Source: a virus
Length of the DNA: 52,913 nucleotides
IMG/VR virus record: IMGVR_UViG_3300044729_002905
Span: 1-52,913 of that record
Direction: 5' to 3' (one strand)
How positions within the stretch are numbered: the first letter of the stretch is position 1; each line of letters starts with the position of its first letter. The notes below the pieces were generated by a model that saw nothing but the letters and a program-made list of their open reading frames with translations, searched no databases and was not told the origin of the DNA. Shown here piece by piece: positions 23,467-32,009 of this stretch. The translations under genes were made by a program, and so were the position numbers.

Positions 23467-25216
23467 AACTCATCTCCTTTTGTAATGCTTCAAGAGTTCG
23501 ATACAGATATGGGGTTAAATCCAATCGTGGATCTGCAGCCATCGGTAAATCCGGTGATTGCGGATGAGGAGTCTGCATCATGCCCCCCACCAGGCGTGCG
23601 AACGAAGAATATGCATTCTGCAGTTCACCCACCATCCTGAACGGGAACCCAGATAACATCTCGGCCCGTTCCTCATCCGTTTTTGACGGAAAGAGGTATT
23701 TCAGTGCTTCAATGCTATCAACACCTAATTCTTGCAAGTTTCTAACAACAATCGAGTTGTTAAGAATATCTTGCGTTGAATCTTCGTACACTGGTCCGAG
23801 CCAGCGCCACTGAATAGTTAAATCCCCATCAGGGATCAAACCAAGAACACCAGGTGGAATTTGTTGTGTACGCACACAAGCCATCATCAATTGCTTGATG
23901 CGATCCTCAAAACCAACCAGAGCTTCTTTATACATCTGAACAATGCTTTCATCTGCATCGTCATCTGGTTCCACAGGTTTTTCTAAACCTGCGGCGGCGG
24001 CAAGTGTCTCACGGAACAAACGTTCTTCTTGGAAAATGATTAGTTCCAGACAGCGGCAAATACCGTAAGTATAAATAGAATTTGCTTTTTTCTTAGATGT
24101 AGCAGCAACACGACCAAACAGTGACTTGTACTCAGTTGCAGTCACACCAGCGGAAATTGACAACTCGTCAACGCCACCAAGTGCTGTACGAATCTCCTCT
24201 CGATATTGACGAGCAAACGCGTTTTGATCTCCTGTGATCGCATCTGGAACAATGTAACCAACTCGATCATTCGGCTCTAGGTTGGCAATAATTCTTGGAA
24301 CACGAATCTGACCATCCATTCCACGGCTGATCGGATCAGCCTTAAACATGGAACGACTAAGAGATGATGGGCTAGCAAACCCTGAGTTGGCAGCGATTGA
24401 TGGACGCTGCACCACGCCTTCTCCACCTGACTCGATCAAGTCAGTCTTGGGACGAGACGAAAGAAGAGTTGGGTTGCCAAAGAACTGAACATTCTTTCGC
24501 ATTGTACGAATCATCTCGTCATGCGTAACGATGTGATTAGCAAGTGCATCAAATTCACCAACACCTTCAGTAGAAAATCCTTTGGGGTTGTTAAAGATCT
24601 CTACACAAGGAATAAATCCAAGAGTGTTGCGATAAGTTTTTGTTTTGCCTGGTACCACAGAGACAGGCTGATCAAAAGAGAGTTCACCATCTGAATGAGT
24701 CTCTTCAATGGTTTTACGTTTAATCGATAATTTTATGTATTTCTTTTGGCCTGGGGTACCAAGGCCATCCATCCCTGTGATTGAAGTTTGTTGAATATCT
24801 TGATTAACGCCAAAACCGTTTTTAACTTTATAACTGTAGATAATGACAACTTCATCGAGTTCACCGTCTACGTTGTAGTAGGTACGATATTCGTGTTTCC
24901 TAAAAAAGTAAAGACGGTAATTATTTGTAGTAGGGCGAATATAAAATAAACCCTGACCATCACACAAAAAGTAATCCCAAATTGAATCAAATCTTGTATC
25001 AATTTGGTTGTATTTGACTACGCGATCAATAAAATCTTTACGTTGATTACCAAAGTTGTCCTGAGCAGGAAAAAATTCTACCCCTTGGCGAATACCAAAG
25101 AGTTTCATTTGTGCTAGGTGTGCTGCTACGACGCCGGTATCAACGCCAATTCCACCATCTTTTTCAAGATAGGAATCAACAATTTCCTTGAGCCTGGATT
25201 TAGCGTCTGCAGCCAT
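22868..25216 (-). CDS. Portal protein with long disordered C-terminal extension
   Basis: A 782-residue protein. Residues ~1-580 look like a portal: an N-terminal helical region (KSRLKEIVDSYLEKDGGIGV), a central strand-rich part (FFRKHEYRTYYNVDGELDEV), and long helices (EFDALANHIVTHDEMIRTMR). It forms the dodecameric ring through which DNA is packaged and ejected. Residues ~585-782 are Pro/Gly/Ser/Gln-rich and lie over the scaffold-like gene; without them the length (~580) is normal for a portal. Large terminase upstream and capsid downstream support the call. ATG 25216 is the natural start. Confidence 0.78.
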   Translation of the reverse strand: MAADAKSRLKEIVDSYLEKDGGIGVDTGVVAAHLAQMKLFGIRQGVEFFPAQDNFGNQRKDFIDRVVKYNQIDTRFDSIWDYFLCDGQGLFYIRPTTNNYRLYFFRKHEYRTYYNVDGELDEVVIIYSYKVKNGFGVNQDIQQTSITGMDGLGTPGQKKYIKLSIKRKTIEETHSDGELSFDQPVSVVPGKTKTYRNTLGFIPCVEIFNNPKGFSTEGVGEFDALANHIVTHDEMIRTMRKNVQFFGNPTLLSSRPKTDLIESGGEGVVQRPSIAANSGFASPSSLSRSMFKADPISRGMDGQIRVPRIIANLEPNDRVGYIVPDAITGDQNAFARQYREEIRTALGGVDELSISAGVTATEYKSLFGRVAATSKKKANSIYTYGICRCLELIIFQEERLFRETLAAAAGLEKPVEPDDDADESIVQMYKEALVGFEDRIKQLMMACVRTQQIPPGVLGLIPDGDLTIQWRWLGPVYEDSTQDILNNSIVVRNLQELGVDSIEALKYLFPSKTDEERAEMLSGFPFRMVGELQNAYSSFARLVGGMMQTPHPQSPDLPMAADPRLDLTPYLYRTLEALQKEMSYAGRYRPVDPTDEPSTGGSRSQQLRGTGSVQPTGQLPGGTTGVPGGYQLPPSGTSGSPQLPISPYSVRPPIPTGSSGQSLGIGVQQGGEPAERTSPIPVPGSTLGTDSAVRPGELRSSQPSYATIGSADLVAQPGILAQLFPNLLESLLGAGSRPGGNEPGKPSGDGRVRNRDTGNSEQLRPESGRDAGQRRRVGKSRR

Positions 25217-25256
25217 TAACTATTTTCAACCCGCTGGAATTAGTTTAACAAGAAAA

Positions 25257-25640
25257 TCAAACAAAAGGTACTTTAGGAGCGATTCCTAACCCTGGATAAT
25301 TTTTTACGGGTGTTGAAAATGGGGTTACCGGTCGAGGAACAAGTTGTTTCATCTGTTCATCGTAATAAACAGGAGTTGATGGAAATTGGGATTGAGCAAA
25401 TTCCATACCGCCTATATTCCCAACAGGTTGTATTCCTTGGACCTGAGAAAAAATATTAGGATATCGATCTCTAAATTTTTGATTTTTTTGTTTCAGCTCA
25501 TCGCCTAACGGTGTATTATTTAAACCGTAACGAAAAAGCCTATCTTGAATTTGATTTTCAGAAGGAACATATCCAGGACTACCAGCCATTAAATTACCTG
25601 GTGCTCCGGGAACCGAACTCATCCCGCCGTATCTAAACAT
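25257..25640 (-). CDS. Hypothetical small late protein (127 aa)
   Basis: Polar, Pro/Gly/Gln-rich, no hydrophobic segment (MFRYGGMSSVPGAPGNLMAG). Its second half is extended (VPRPVTPFSTPVKNYPGLGI). It lies between the AbrB-like gene and the portal. Probably a disordered virion or assembly protein; no family recognised. Confidence 0.55.
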   Translation of the reverse strand: MFRYGGMSSVPGAPGNLMAGSPGYVPSENQIQDRLFRYGLNNTPLGDELKQKNQKFRDRYPNIFSQVQGIQPVGNIGGMEFAQSQFPSTPVYYDEQMKQLVPRPVTPFSTPVKNYPGLGIAPKVPFV

Positions 25641-25666
25641 TTCTCTATTATTATCTTGTTTCTATC

Positions 25667-25852
25667 TTACTCTTCTATAACCTCATAACCAGACTCATCG
25701 TTGAGTTTGGAAAGAACAATACCTTCGCCCTTTAGGTTCCATGAAAGAATATCTCCTTCTTGCCAACCGAGTTCTTCGATGATTTCTTCGGGAAACTCGA
25801 TAAAAAGTTCTCCGTCTTGATCCTCTTGGACTTCGATAATGTAGCTGGTCAT
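25667..25852 (-). CDS. AbrB/MazE-like small protein
   Basis: A 61-residue protein. VQEDQDGELFIEFPEEIIEE followed by LGWQEGDILSWNLKGEGIVL matches the swapped-hairpin AbrB/MazE pattern (strand, D-x-G, strand, P-x-E-(I/L)-(I/L)-E-x-L-G-x-x-x-G-D). Such proteins bind DNA as dimers, and similar small ones recur in cyanophages. Its start overlaps the coiled-coil membrane gene by four bases (ATGA). No toxin partner is visible nearby, so an addiction role is not supported. Confidence 0.65.
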   Translation of the reverse strand: MTSYIIEVQEDQDGELFIEFPEEIIEELGWQEGDILSWNLKGEGIVLSKLNDESGYEVIEE

Positions 25853-26139
25853 TTGAGAAGGCGATCCATCATTCTGTCTAGCTTACTATTAATTTCTTTA
25901 AAGGTGTCGTGCATGTGCTGTATTTCGCGAAGAAAGTCAACTTTTAGTACGTACTCCAGCGGCATACGATTGAAACTATCGTCTAGATGCTCGACTTTTT
26001 TTTCTTGAATTGTCACGCGATCAGAAAGTTGTTTGATTCTTTCATGCGACCTAGATAGCAACTTATTTGCGGCCCAGGTACCACCTGAGATTCCAGCTAC
26101 ACAAGTTGTAACGAGGATCGCCAGGTACTCGGGTCCCAT
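25849..26139 (-). CDS. Membrane-anchored coiled-coil protein (holin/spanin-like position)
   Basis: A 96-residue protein: residues ~4-24 (EYLAILVTTCVAGISGGTWA) form one transmembrane helix, and residues ~30-95 a charged coiled coil (HERIKQLSDRVTIQEKKVEH). Single-pass proteins of this shape next to terminase are often lysis accessories in T7-like phages, but no cysteine, lipobox or holin motif is seen. It is translationally coupled to the AbrB-like gene. Confidence 0.6.
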   Translation of the reverse strand: MGPEYLAILVTTCVAGISGGTWAANKLLSRSHERIKQLSDRVTIQEKKVEHLDDSFNRMPLEYVLKVDFLREIQHMHDTFKEINSKLDRMMDRLLK

Positions 26140-26168
26140 GGCAAAAGTATTTTCTTTTATTCTAAGAT

Positions 26169-27695
26169 CTAATAATCAACCTGAAGAGTACCTTTACGCG
26201 TTAATCCATTAATAAGCCAAACAAGCGCATCAACACAATCGTCGTGACTACTAACACCAAAATTAGTAAGCTCTTCAAACATAGCTGTAAAGTTACGGTA
26301 ACGATTAAAAATAATCTTGCGATCTTCAAAAAGACCCATACAACCACGGAAGCGAGCAAGTTTATCTGCCCTAAAGCCTTTAACAGCATGCCAGTTGATA
26401 TTGTAAAGATTCTCGTTTCTTAAACAGATACGTTTGAAGTCAGCCTCAAGAGATGCCTGGTACGCCACAGCTTCTGAGTACACATCACAAGTGTTGTACG
26501 TAGGGAAGTAATTACCATTCTCGTCGCGTCCAAGAATAGACCAATCATTAAGTAATTCTTTAAGAGCATCTAGTTTTTCTAGGTTGCCCATCACACGCAT
26601 GCGGCGATAATCAATAATATGAATCTGATCACCTAGTTTTCCGCCAAGAACAAAAACAGTGTAATCATTTTTTTCTTTTGTGCCAGCGGAGAGGTCAACC
26701 CCAACAGCCAGTGAATCAAACTCAGTAGCAATCTCTGCTTTAACCAATAGTTCAGGCGCCAATGATAGTTCGTTCTGCCTGACGATTTGATTCATGTACT
26801 GGAAAGAAAAAGCAATTGGTGCTTGCCGTTTTTTCTCTTTTAAGTAATTCAATGACCACATCTCTGGCCAATAAGATTCTTCTTCTCCACTTATTTCATT
26901 GTTTTGAATTGCAGAGAGAACAATCTGCATCCAGTTGTTTTGTTCATTGAAAGTAGTTGCATGAATATCATCATGCCTGAATCTGGTACCAAGGCAGATG
27001 GCGCGTCCACCTTCAAACATCGTTGGTGCAATCACAGCATTCCAGTTATCCTGCATCATCTTTCGGATGTCAGGGTTGGCAATATCTGATGAGCTTTTAA
27101 TAGCGTCATCAATGATTACTAATTGACTGCGCTTGGAAGTCACTGAACCTTTTAGGCCAGCAGCACAGAGTGTGAACTGTTCTTCACCAGCAATATCAAT
27201 ACCAGCAAAACGATGGTCAATAGACCAGTACTCATTACTTGTAACGTTCTTAAGAAGTTTTACTGTTGGAAAAACATCTTGATATCTTTTGCTTTCAATA
27301 AGTCGTTTAATTGTTGCTGACTTAGAACGAGCAATATCAACTGTATAAGAAAGATAAAGAATCTGTAAAGGGCGTTTGGCTGCAGTGTGCACGCCAATAG
27401 CCCATGCTGCAAACAAACCTGCAACCGTACTCTTGGCTGATCCTCGTGGAGCCAATAGGTCAATATTTGGACCAGCAATTTTCAGCAGGCAAGAGCTGTC
27501 TTGGTTGGTAACTAATTGCCGGTGCCAATCTTGATGATGTTTAGCCGGTGGTTTATCTGCTACGTAATCACAAAAGTAACCAAAGTCTTCTCGTGCCAGT
27601 TCCAGGAGATCTTCATTATCTTTCTTGCGAACCCGGTGATTTTTTGCAGCAGCCTGGGCGTTACGTCGATAAGCTTGATGAAGATATGCGGGCAC
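26169..27695 (-). CDS. terL: Terminase large subunit
   Basis: A 508-residue packaging ATPase/nuclease. Walker A is APRGSAKST (residues 82-90), Walker B LVIIDD (192-197) and the coupling-motif region GRAICLGTRF (230-239). The nuclease domain has VGVDLSAG (first Asp ~334), then NDYTVFVLGG and a late SSHDDCVDALVWLING with the metal-binding Asp. It docks on the portal and pumps DNA into the head. The first codon is GTG at 27695, since no closer ATG exists. The gene is complete and its length normal. Confidence 0.93.
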   Translation of the reverse strand: MPAYLHQAYRRNAQAAAKNHRVRKKDNEDLLELAREDFGYFCDYVADKPPAKHHQDWHRQLVTNQDSSCLLKIAGPNIDLLAPRGSAKSTVAGLFAAWAIGVHTAAKRPLQILYLSYTVDIARSKSATIKRLIESKRYQDVFPTVKLLKNVTSNEYWSIDHRFAGIDIAGEEQFTLCAAGLKGSVTSKRSQLVIIDDAIKSSSDIANPDIRKMMQDNWNAVIAPTMFEGGRAICLGTRFRHDDIHATTFNEQNNWMQIVLSAIQNNEISGEEESYWPEMWSLNYLKEKKRQAPIAFSFQYMNQIVRQNELSLAPELLVKAEIATEFDSLAVGVDLSAGTKEKNDYTVFVLGGKLGDQIHIIDYRRMRVMGNLEKLDALKELLNDWSILGRDENGNYFPTYNTCDVYSEAVAYQASLEADFKRICLRNENLYNINWHAVKGFRADKLARFRGCMGLFEDRKIIFNRYRNFTAMFEELTNFGVSSHDDCVDALVWLINGLTRKGTLQVDY

Positions 27696-27726
27696 AGAAA
27701 AGACCAGTAATTAACTTGATACTAGT

Positions 27727-27882
27727 CTATTTTTCTTTTTTATCGCGTTTTTGTTCTTGATACTTACGAGCTTTATCCAGAGCAGCTTTACGCTTCTCCT
27801 TATCATTCATCTCAGTACCGTCTTCTTTCTTTGCTTCTTTCTTCTTGAAGTGCTCAAGAAGTTCTGGTGGCATCTTACTCAT
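27727..27882 (-). CDS. Small charged cyanophage-type protein (51 aa)
   Basis: From ATG 27882 to TAG 27727-27729. The N-terminus MSKMPPELLEHFKKKEAKKE has a PPELLEHFK pattern I recognise from other cyanophages near terminase. The remainder is a Lys/Glu-rich helix. The start overlaps the previous stop (ATGA). Function unknown. Confidence 0.65.
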   Translation of the reverse strand: MSKMPPELLEHFKKKEAKKEDGTEMNDKEKRKAALDKARKYQEQKRDKKEK

Positions 27883-28040
27883 TGATTTTGTGCTGCGTTA
27901 TCACGGATACGATTGACAAGCTCTTGATACTCACGTGTACCTTTCTCTGGTAAACGAGTGGTCCTCCCTGGTCCAAAAGTAATACCAGTTCGTAACTGTG
28001 ACTCAGGAAGAGGATGTTGATAGTTTGGTAATTGCTGCAT
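27879..28040 (-). CDS. Small hypothetical protein (53 aa)
   Basis: From ATG 28040 (MQQLPNYQHPLPESQLRTGI) to a TGA overlapping the next start. It has an extended Pro-rich first half and a helical C-terminus (TREYQELVNRIRDNAAQNQ). It sits between the small-terminase candidate and large terminase. No family recognised. Confidence 0.6.
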   Translation of the reverse strand: MQQLPNYQHPLPESQLRTGITFGPGRTTRLPEKGTREYQELVNRIRDNAAQNQ

Positions 28041-28045
28041 TACTA

Positions 28046-28663
28046 CTATTCACTTAATTGCATTTTAGCCCATACTGACATTGATGCTTCTTGCAGGGGT
28101 CCTTCAATCGGATCATCTTTAAAAATCATTAACAACTCACGAATGGCTTGGTCAGCACCAGCCATCAACAAACCTTTGCGATCTTTATTAGCTGTGTAGT
28201 TCTCTACCTGTGCAATAGTGCCGCGTAATTCTTTTTGCATGCCAGCAATACGCGCAACACCAGAATCACGTTTCACAGCAAAATTTTCAATGTCTTCTCT
28301 AAGTTTACGAATATCTTCTTGCATCTCCATGATCTCAGAAAGAAGAACGCTTCTGTGATCTGGTTTTGAATAATGTTTAGCAATCCAAAGGTCACAACTG
28401 GTAATTGAACCGTTGTAACCAAGGAATCGAGAATAAAGATAAATTTCAATTACTGAATTATTACTTTCAGCAAACGCAACAAAACTTTCTCTGGTCGGAG
28501 AATCTAAATTATCTAACCAGTGGTCAAAAACTTTAATATCGATATGCTCGTTGAGACTGGCCGTAGTCTCGAGCTTCGTCTTCTTGCCTAAATCGCTGGG
28601 ATTGTTCAGCAGAACCTCTTTGTTCTTCTGCACCCTTACCGATAGTTTCTCGCTCTTGTTCAC
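28046..28663 (-). CDS. Possible terminase small subunit (205 aa, start uncertain)
   Basis: A mostly helical protein. EHIDIKVFDHWLDNLDSPTR looks like the start of the folded part. FLGYNGSITSCDLWIAKHYS could be a helix-turn-helix, and residues ~110-165 are a coiled coil (SEIMEMQEDIRKLREDIENF). Small terminase is suggested by position just upstream of large terminase and by an HTH-plus-oligomerisation layout; there is no direct sequence proof. Possible GTG starts are 28705, 28663 (best ribosome-binding site, GGAGA) and 28633. All overlap the paralogue gene 28533-28781 in another frame. Confidence 0.5.
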   Translation of the reverse strand: MNKSEKLSVRVQKNKEVLLNNPSDLGKKTKLETTASLNEHIDIKVFDHWLDNLDSPTRESFVAFAESNNSVIEIYLYSRFLGYNGSITSCDLWIAKHYSKPDHRSVLLSEIMEMQEDIRKLREDIENFAVKRDSGVARIAGMQKELRGTIAQVENYTANKDRKGLLMAGADQAIRELLMIFKDDPIEGPLQEASMSVWAKMQLSE

Positions 28664-28781
28664 CAGCAGTCTCCATTTTCTTTTTGGAAAATTCGTAGGC
28701 GACACCAGCCGCCTGACGATATTTGTCTAGATCAAACCAGTCATCAACATCGGTTTGTCCAGCGGGAACACTGCTAGTCAT
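28533..28781 (-). CDS. Tandem small paralogue 1 (82 aa)
   Basis: Begins MTSSVPAGQTDVDDWFDLDK, nearly the same opening as the 59-residue protein at 28943-29122 (MTSSVPEGQGTADDYFDINK). It continues as a Gln/Glu/Arg-rich helix. The shared N-terminus on divergent tails suggests a virion-targeting or interaction tag. The 3' half overlaps the small-terminase candidate. No family recognised. Confidence 0.6.
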   Translation of the reverse strand: MTSSVPAGQTDVDDWFDLDKYRQAAGVAYEFSKKKMETAGEQERETIGKGAEEQRGSAEQSQRFRQEDEARDYGQSQRAYRY

Positions 28782-28799
28782 AATAGCGAATTATACAGT

Positions 28800-28943
28800 T
28801 TACTGTTGGGAAGAATCAGGAAGTTTTTTATCCAGCCGTTGTTGATCACGTTTAGATGCTTCTAAACGCTCAAGAAGATTTCGATAGCTGTCAAGATTAA
28901 ACTCTTGAGCGGGAGTTTGATCTTCTTGAATTGGTGTTTGCAT
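28800..28943 (-). CDS. Tandem small paralogue 2 (47 aa)
   Basis: From ATG 28943, in a TGATG overlap with paralogue 3, to TAA 28800-28802. FNLDSYRNLLERLEASKRDQ matches FDINKFEQLLARLEASKGRQ of paralogue 3, so the two are clear duplicates. The product is a short helical polar protein without membrane segment. Confidence 0.6.
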   Translation of the reverse strand: MQTPIQEDQTPAQEFNLDSYRNLLERLEASKRDQQRLDKKLPDSSQQ

Positions 28944-29122
28944 CAGAAGTTAGACATCATACTGGCAAGACCACCGGCATAAATATCGCGGCGACCTTCG
29001 AGAGATTTTTGGCGCTGTTGACGACCTTTTGAAGCTTCAAGACGAGCAAGCAGTTGCTCAAACTTATTGATATCAAAATAATCGTCAGCGGTACCTTGTC
29101 CTTCGGGAACAGAGCTGGTCAT
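28943..29122 (-). CDS. Tandem small paralogue 3 (59 aa)
   Basis: From ATG 29122 to a TGA that overlaps the next start. It joins the MTSSVPEGQ opening of paralogue 1 with the LLARLEASKGRQQRQ helix of paralogue 2, so it may represent the ancestral form. The C-terminus is RRDIYAGGLASMMSNF. Function unknown. Confidence 0.6.
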   Translation of the reverse strand: MTSSVPEGQGTADDYFDINKFEQLLARLEASKGRQQRQKSLEGRRDIYAGGLASMMSNF

Positions 29123-29165
29123 CTTGTATAAGTATTGACTCTTGATTAATTATAACAATATGAAT

Positions 29166-30047
29166 TTAAGACCAGAACCCTGAAACAAGATTTGAATAAA
29201 CACTACCTTCTGCAGAAATCTTTGCAACAGCTTTAGTGCCTTCATTTTTAAGTTTTTGGGTTTCCTTGTCAATTTCTCCTTGAAGATTGGTAAGACCTGC
29301 ACTGTAAAGATACTGCCTGGTATCACGAATGTTTTGCTGTTGTGCTTCCAGCTCTGCCGGAGTGCCTGAAAACGCTTTACCAAAATCAGGAGTAACAACT
29401 TTAGTGCGACCTTGAAGATCGCCACCGTACTGAGGAAGGAGCGATGAATCAAATTTAAAAGTACGTTGACCAGTTTTTTTCCCTTCTGCGGTAAGCGTTT
29501 GCTTACCATACATGGTGTCGTAATAGTTATCAAGATAGCTTTGATTGAATTTATCTTGATACTCAGAACTTTTGGTAAGAGAAGACTTGAAGTCCTCCAT
29601 CGTACCGTAATAACCCTGTCCAAAACGCTCTTGAGCTTTGGCTAGTTCTTCCGAGGTTGCTTGACGACCAAGAAGTTCTTCGTAGGAGGCTTTAATGCCA
29701 GTCTCACGCTTACCGGGAAGAGCCGCTGTATATTGTTGGGTTAACTCATTAATATCGGCTTCAGGAGGAGTTAAATCATATTTAGCTGCATAATCACGTA
29801 ATTGATTAGCAGCAGACTCATACCCAATTAATCCTTGAGCCAGTTGTTGTTGAGTAGTTTGCTTTAATCCCGCGTACGCAGCAGCACCAGAAGCTTTACG
29901 AGCTTCTGCAGCAGCCTTAGCCTCAGCACGTTCTGATGCAGCACGTGTTTCCGCTAGAGATTCTTTTTCTTTAGTGTATTGCAGATACTTTGCAAAGCTA
30001 TCGTCCGGCGGCGGCGGAGTGTAGCTAACGGTAGGACCTCCTCCCAT
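29166..30047 (-). CDS. Internal virion / ejection-type protein (293 aa)
   Basis: Starts with a Pro-rich segment (MGGGPTVSYTPPPPDDSFAK), then a long Ala/Glu/Lys coiled coil (ETRAASERAEAKAAAEARKA). A middle region holds an LLGRQATSEELAKAQERFGQ motif like small repeat domains of phage internal proteins. There is no transmembrane helix. It sits with other Ala/Gly-rich late genes upstream of packaging genes, a usual place for proteins ejected with DNA. Inference from composition. Confidence 0.6.
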   Translation of the reverse strand: MGGGPTVSYTPPPPDDSFAKYLQYTKEKESLAETRAASERAEAKAAAEARKASGAAAYAGLKQTTQQQLAQGLIGYESAANQLRDYAAKYDLTPPEADINELTQQYTAALPGKRETGIKASYEELLGRQATSEELAKAQERFGQGYYGTMEDFKSSLTKSSEYQDKFNQSYLDNYYDTMYGKQTLTAEGKKTGQRTFKFDSSLLPQYGGDLQGRTKVVTPDFGKAFSGTPAELEAQQQNIRDTRQYLYSAGLTNLQGEIDKETQKLKNEGTKAVAKISAEGSVYSNLVSGFWS

Positions 30048-30056
30048 ATTCCCTCC

Positions 30057-30611
30057 TTATCCGAAATAACTAGAAGATGTACGACCAAACATCGCATCAG
30101 TTACGGCGCGACGTTCAGCAATGGCCCGATCAATAGCAAGTTTATTTTCAAATCGAGCAGCTTCTTTAGATTCTGGTGAAATACGCGCCAGGCGCTCACG
30201 TTTAGATGCTTCTGAGCCAAGTCCAAGTTGACGTTCAGCAAAAGGCCCTTGCATCCACTTCTTAGCTTCTTGTTCACGTCCAAAAGCAATATCACCGCCT
30301 GTACCAGCAGCAAATAATGGTCCCCACATGGAAGAACCAAGAGCTGCTTTGGTTTGCTCACGGCCTTCAAGAATAGCTTGGTTCTGAGCAGCAAGTTGAG
30401 CTTGTGCAATGCTTGCAGAGGTTTGTGCTTGGCCCATGCCAAACAAACCACCAATCAAGCTTCCACCCAAACCAAGACCAAGACTTAAGGGATCCATTCC
30501 ACCTCCACTTCCGCTTTTTAAAGCACTAGGACTAGAAAAATTTCCATAGCCACCAGAAAAAGCTTTTGACGGATCAAAAGTTGTAAATGATGACGGGAAG
30601 CTGTAACTCAC
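30057..30611 (-). CDS. Gly-rich probable ejection protein (184 aa)
   Basis: Residues ~38-62 (MDPLSLGLGLGGSLIGGLFG) form a glycine-zipper hydrophobic segment, followed by an Ala/Gln helical region (SASIAQAQLAAQNQAILEGR). A DPLSxGLGxG motif is shared with the 694-residue protein at 34460-36544. This layout fits a membrane-inserting virion protein released during infection. No family match is claimed. Confidence 0.6.
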   Translation of the reverse strand: MSYSFPSSFTTFDPSKAFSGGYGNFSSPSALKSGSGGGMDPLSLGLGLGGSLIGGLFGMGQAQTSASIAQAQLAAQNQAILEGREQTKAALGSSMWGPLFAAGTGGDIAFGREQEAKKWMQGPFAERQLGLGSEASKRERLARISPESKEAARFENKLAIDRAIAERRAVTDAMFGRTSSSYFG

Positions 30612-30617
30612 TGTATT

Positions 30618-31094
30618 CTACCCAAAGTATTTTTCAGGTTGAAACTGATAAGAAGCAAATTGCGCCCTGGGGTAATTAGCAAGAGTTTTTGAAAAAGTAT
30701 CTGCTACAGCTTGACCTGCGTACAAATTGGTAGCCGCAATATTACCAAATCCTTGTGCAATTGTTTTAGGAATATTTGCAAGAGTCGAATATTTAAAAGC
30801 TTCACGCAAAGATTCTTTGCCTAACTCTTGAGCACGACGTGCTTCTTGTTCACGAAAGCGCCCAAGTTCATCAAGAGTATAGGGTTGTTGAACGAAAGGT
30901 GCAATTGCTCCAGCGACAGATTGAGATTCAATTTGAGATTCAATTACACGTTTACGTAAATTGTTTTTTTCTTCTTTTGATAAAGAAGAAAAACCAGGAA
31001 TGTTTTCAATATTTACAGGACCAGCAGTTTGGGGTTGTCCATAAGTGAACATCCCAAGTTTACTGCCTTTATTGAAAACGTCAGAAAAAGCCAT
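30618..31094 (-). CDS. Late protein of the internal-virion cluster (158 aa)
   Basis: Start ATG 31094 (MAFSDVFNKGSKLGMFTYGQ); an upstream GTG overlaps the previous stop. The protein is helical and polar (LSKEEKNNLRKRVIESQIES) and ends in Phe-rich YQFQPEKYFG, resembling the last residues of the 184-residue neighbour (SSSYFG). Possibly both contact one partner. No family recognised. Confidence 0.55.
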   Translation of the reverse strand: MAFSDVFNKGSKLGMFTYGQPQTAGPVNIENIPGFSSLSKEEKNNLRKRVIESQIESQSVAGAIAPFVQQPYTLDELGRFREQEARRAQELGKESLREAFKYSTLANIPKTIAQGFGNIAATNLYAGQAVADTFSKTLANYPRAQFASYQFQPEKYFG

Positions 31095-31096
31095 AA

Positions 31097-31957
31097 TCAC
31101 CCAAAGCTAATTTGCGGAGCTTGAAGAGTTGCACCAATGTAAGGATTAGTAGCAAGTGCCTGACGCATCGTTGCACCACGCTCCTGTTGGCCTACAGTTG
31201 CAAGACGGCCCATCATCGCACTACGGCCAAGTTGTTGATAAGCAGCAGTCTGACTATTAAGCATTGCTTGAGCATTGGTAAGTTGAGCGCGTTGAGCACG
31301 TTCCATAACTGGAGCCATTGCTTTAGCTTGCTGAACTTCCTGGGTCATCATGAAACCAAGAAGTTCTTTATTAAGAGCAAGTTCAGCGCCGCCAATTTGT
31401 TGAATATCTTGAAGAGTTTGAGCTCGATCAAAGTCACGTTGACGACGAGTCACTGCTGTTTCCGTAAGAGGAACACCAGCGATTTCTACGTCTGTGCCGC
31501 CACCAGGGCGTTGCCCGGCTTCTTGCGCTTTACCAGCTAACGCACCGGCTGCTTGTTCAGCGCTAACGCCACCAACGAGTCCACCAAGTGCAGGAAGAAC
31601 AAACTTAGCAACTTTACCAGCGGGACCAGGAATTAAACCTGCAAGTGCCGTACCAATCCCACCACCAGTTAAACCACCAGCAGTACTAGCAACTGCTCCT
31701 AGTACATCACCCTGCATCAATTGTTGTCCGCCAACCAAACCAGCCGCACCCAAGGTTCCATACATACCTGGACGTTGGATAGCAGCTTGACCTGCTTGAC
31801 GTGCGGCAGTAGCTGCAGACGCACCTGCTTGACGTACTTGAGGACCTGCTTGACGAGCCCTCCCCATCAGACGTTGAAACAAATCAGGAGAAGCTTGAGA
31901 AGCATAAAGGGGTGATTGAGGATATTGCGTTTGCGTACTCCAGGGATCTGGCAACAT
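31097..31957 (-). CDS. Ala/Gly-rich probable ejection protein (286 aa)
   Basis: Residues ~30-60 are an Ala/Arg/Gln helix (VRQAGASAATAARQAGQAAI). Residues ~65-145 hold hydrophobic Gly-rich stretches (TAGGLTGGGIGTALAGLIPG, then LPALGGLVGGVSAEQAAGAL), which look membrane-active. The C-terminal part is a Gln/Ala coiled coil. ATG 31957 is preferred over an adjacent GTG. Member of the internal virion cluster by composition. Confidence 0.6.
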   Translation of the reverse strand: MLPDPWSTQTQYPQSPLYASQASPDLFQRLMGRARQAGPQVRQAGASAATAARQAGQAAIQRPGMYGTLGAAGLVGGQQLMQGDVLGAVASTAGGLTGGGIGTALAGLIPGPAGKVAKFVLPALGGLVGGVSAEQAAGALAGKAQEAGQRPGGGTDVEIAGVPLTETAVTRRQRDFDRAQTLQDIQQIGGAELALNKELLGFMMTQEVQQAKAMAPVMERAQRAQLTNAQAMLNSQTAAYQQLGRSAMMGRLATVGQQERGATMRQALATNPYIGATLQAPQISFG

Positions 31958-32009
31958 CACTATTTACCTATCAATCTTTTAATTATTTAAATTCTATCAG
32001 AAGCAATAT

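Noticed and set aside
25667-26139. Toxin-antitoxin pair (AbrB-like with the adjacent gene)
   Set aside because: The neighbour is a membrane-anchored coiled coil with no toxin family feature.
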